A stretch of 32,494 bases of DNA from Deltaproteobacteria bacterium (GTDB lineage: Bacteria; Desulfobacterota; Desulfobaccia; Desulfobaccales; 0-14-0-80-60-11), in the NCBI GenBank assembly GCA_016208235.1, contig JACQYN010000066.1:1-32494 (forward strand), read 5' to 3'. The notes beneath the pieces are model-generated. The model ran no database searches, was not told the origin of the DNA, and saw only the letters and a program-made list of their open reading frames with translations. Positions 32,406 through 32,494 of this stretch are shown one piece after another; the first letter of the stretch is position 1; each line of letters starts with the position of its first letter. The translations under genes and the position numbers were made by a program.

Positions 32406-32494
32406 ATGTCGATCAGTGCGCGACCATGGTTTTTATTTCTTCTCCTGCTGCTTTTTCTTATCCTGAGTCTCTCTGACATTTCCGCCGCCACCCC
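32406..32494 (+). CDS. N-terminus of an exported protein, cut by the window end
   Basis: ATG 32406, with AGGAA about 7-8 bases upstream, opens a frame that stays open to the window end: a short basic start (MSISARPW), a long hydrophobic core FLFLLLLLFLILSLS and a probable cleavage site DISAAT. It is a signal peptide of a secreted or envelope protein. Nothing of the mature protein is visible, so the function is unknown. Confidence 0.65.
   Translation, partial: MSISARPWFLFLLLLLFLILSLSDISAAT

Noticed and set aside
1-32494. CRISPR array, rRNA, tRNA or complete insertion sequence
   Set aside because: No regularly spaced direct repeats, rRNA-like blocks, cloverleaf sequences or transposase genes were seen; only fossil elements are present.

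Overview
The window looks like part of the chromosome of an anaerobic, moderately GC-rich Desulfobacterota-type bacterium (sulfate reducer or syntroph relative). The evidence is an Hdr/MvhD-type electron-transfer cluster, a double-cubane 2-hydroxyacyl-CoA-dehydratase-like reductase with its ATPase activator, radical SAM enzymes, a CxxCH cytochrome/TPR protein, and an FMN 2-hydroxyacid dehydrogenase of the anaerobe type. The assignment is inferred from gene content; there is no rRNA or tRNA here.

Layout. 0.2-2.05 kb: two divergent radical SAM genes (AmrS-like and an unnamed one). 2.05-4.6 kb: a graveyard with a BrxC-like (BREX) C-terminal remnant, a frameshifted mscS, protein fragments and two copies of a dispersed repeat. 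4.6-11.85 kb: an apparent pyruvate/lactate module with usp-cstA, a BASS-type transporter, an FMN hydroxyacid dehydrogenase and a LytS/LytTR two-component system of the kind that controls CstA-family transporters elsewhere. 11.9-12.6 kb: more fragments and repeat copy C. 12.87-14.74 kb: an orphan Cache-HAMP sensor kinase. 14.8-15.86 kb: fragments, repeat copy D and a possible structured RNA. 15.87-17.5 kb: mvhD and an HdrC/HdrB-like gene, both apparently broken by internal deletions. 17.6-21.06 kb: an exported transglutaminase-like protein, then a double-cubane reductase, a 78-residue unknown protein and the ASKHA activator. 21.0-26.2 kb: a cytochrome/TPR protein that seems to have lost its middle, a NagZ-like hexosaminidase, an AlkD-like DNA glycosylase, an SSS transporter and two palindromic repeats. 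26.2-31.9 kb: a two-gene signalling unit, a very large FecR-TPR-outer-membrane-barrel protein and a CHASE2-adenylate cyclase-TPR protein. 31.9-32.5 kb: an 18-A tract, a group II intron domain V/VI fossil and the start of an exported protein.

How it works together. CstA, the BASS transporter and the FMN enzyme could import or export short organic acids and interconvert 2-hydroxy and 2-keto acids under LytSR control. The double-cubane reductase plus activator would perform ATP-driven low-potential electron transfer. The FecR-TPR-barrel/CHASE2-cyclase pair would couple an envelope event to cAMP. Much of the spacer DNA is relics of genes and mobile elements, and at least three genes carry deletion-type lesions, so the locus appears to be decaying (or mis-assembled) around intact housekeeping modules.
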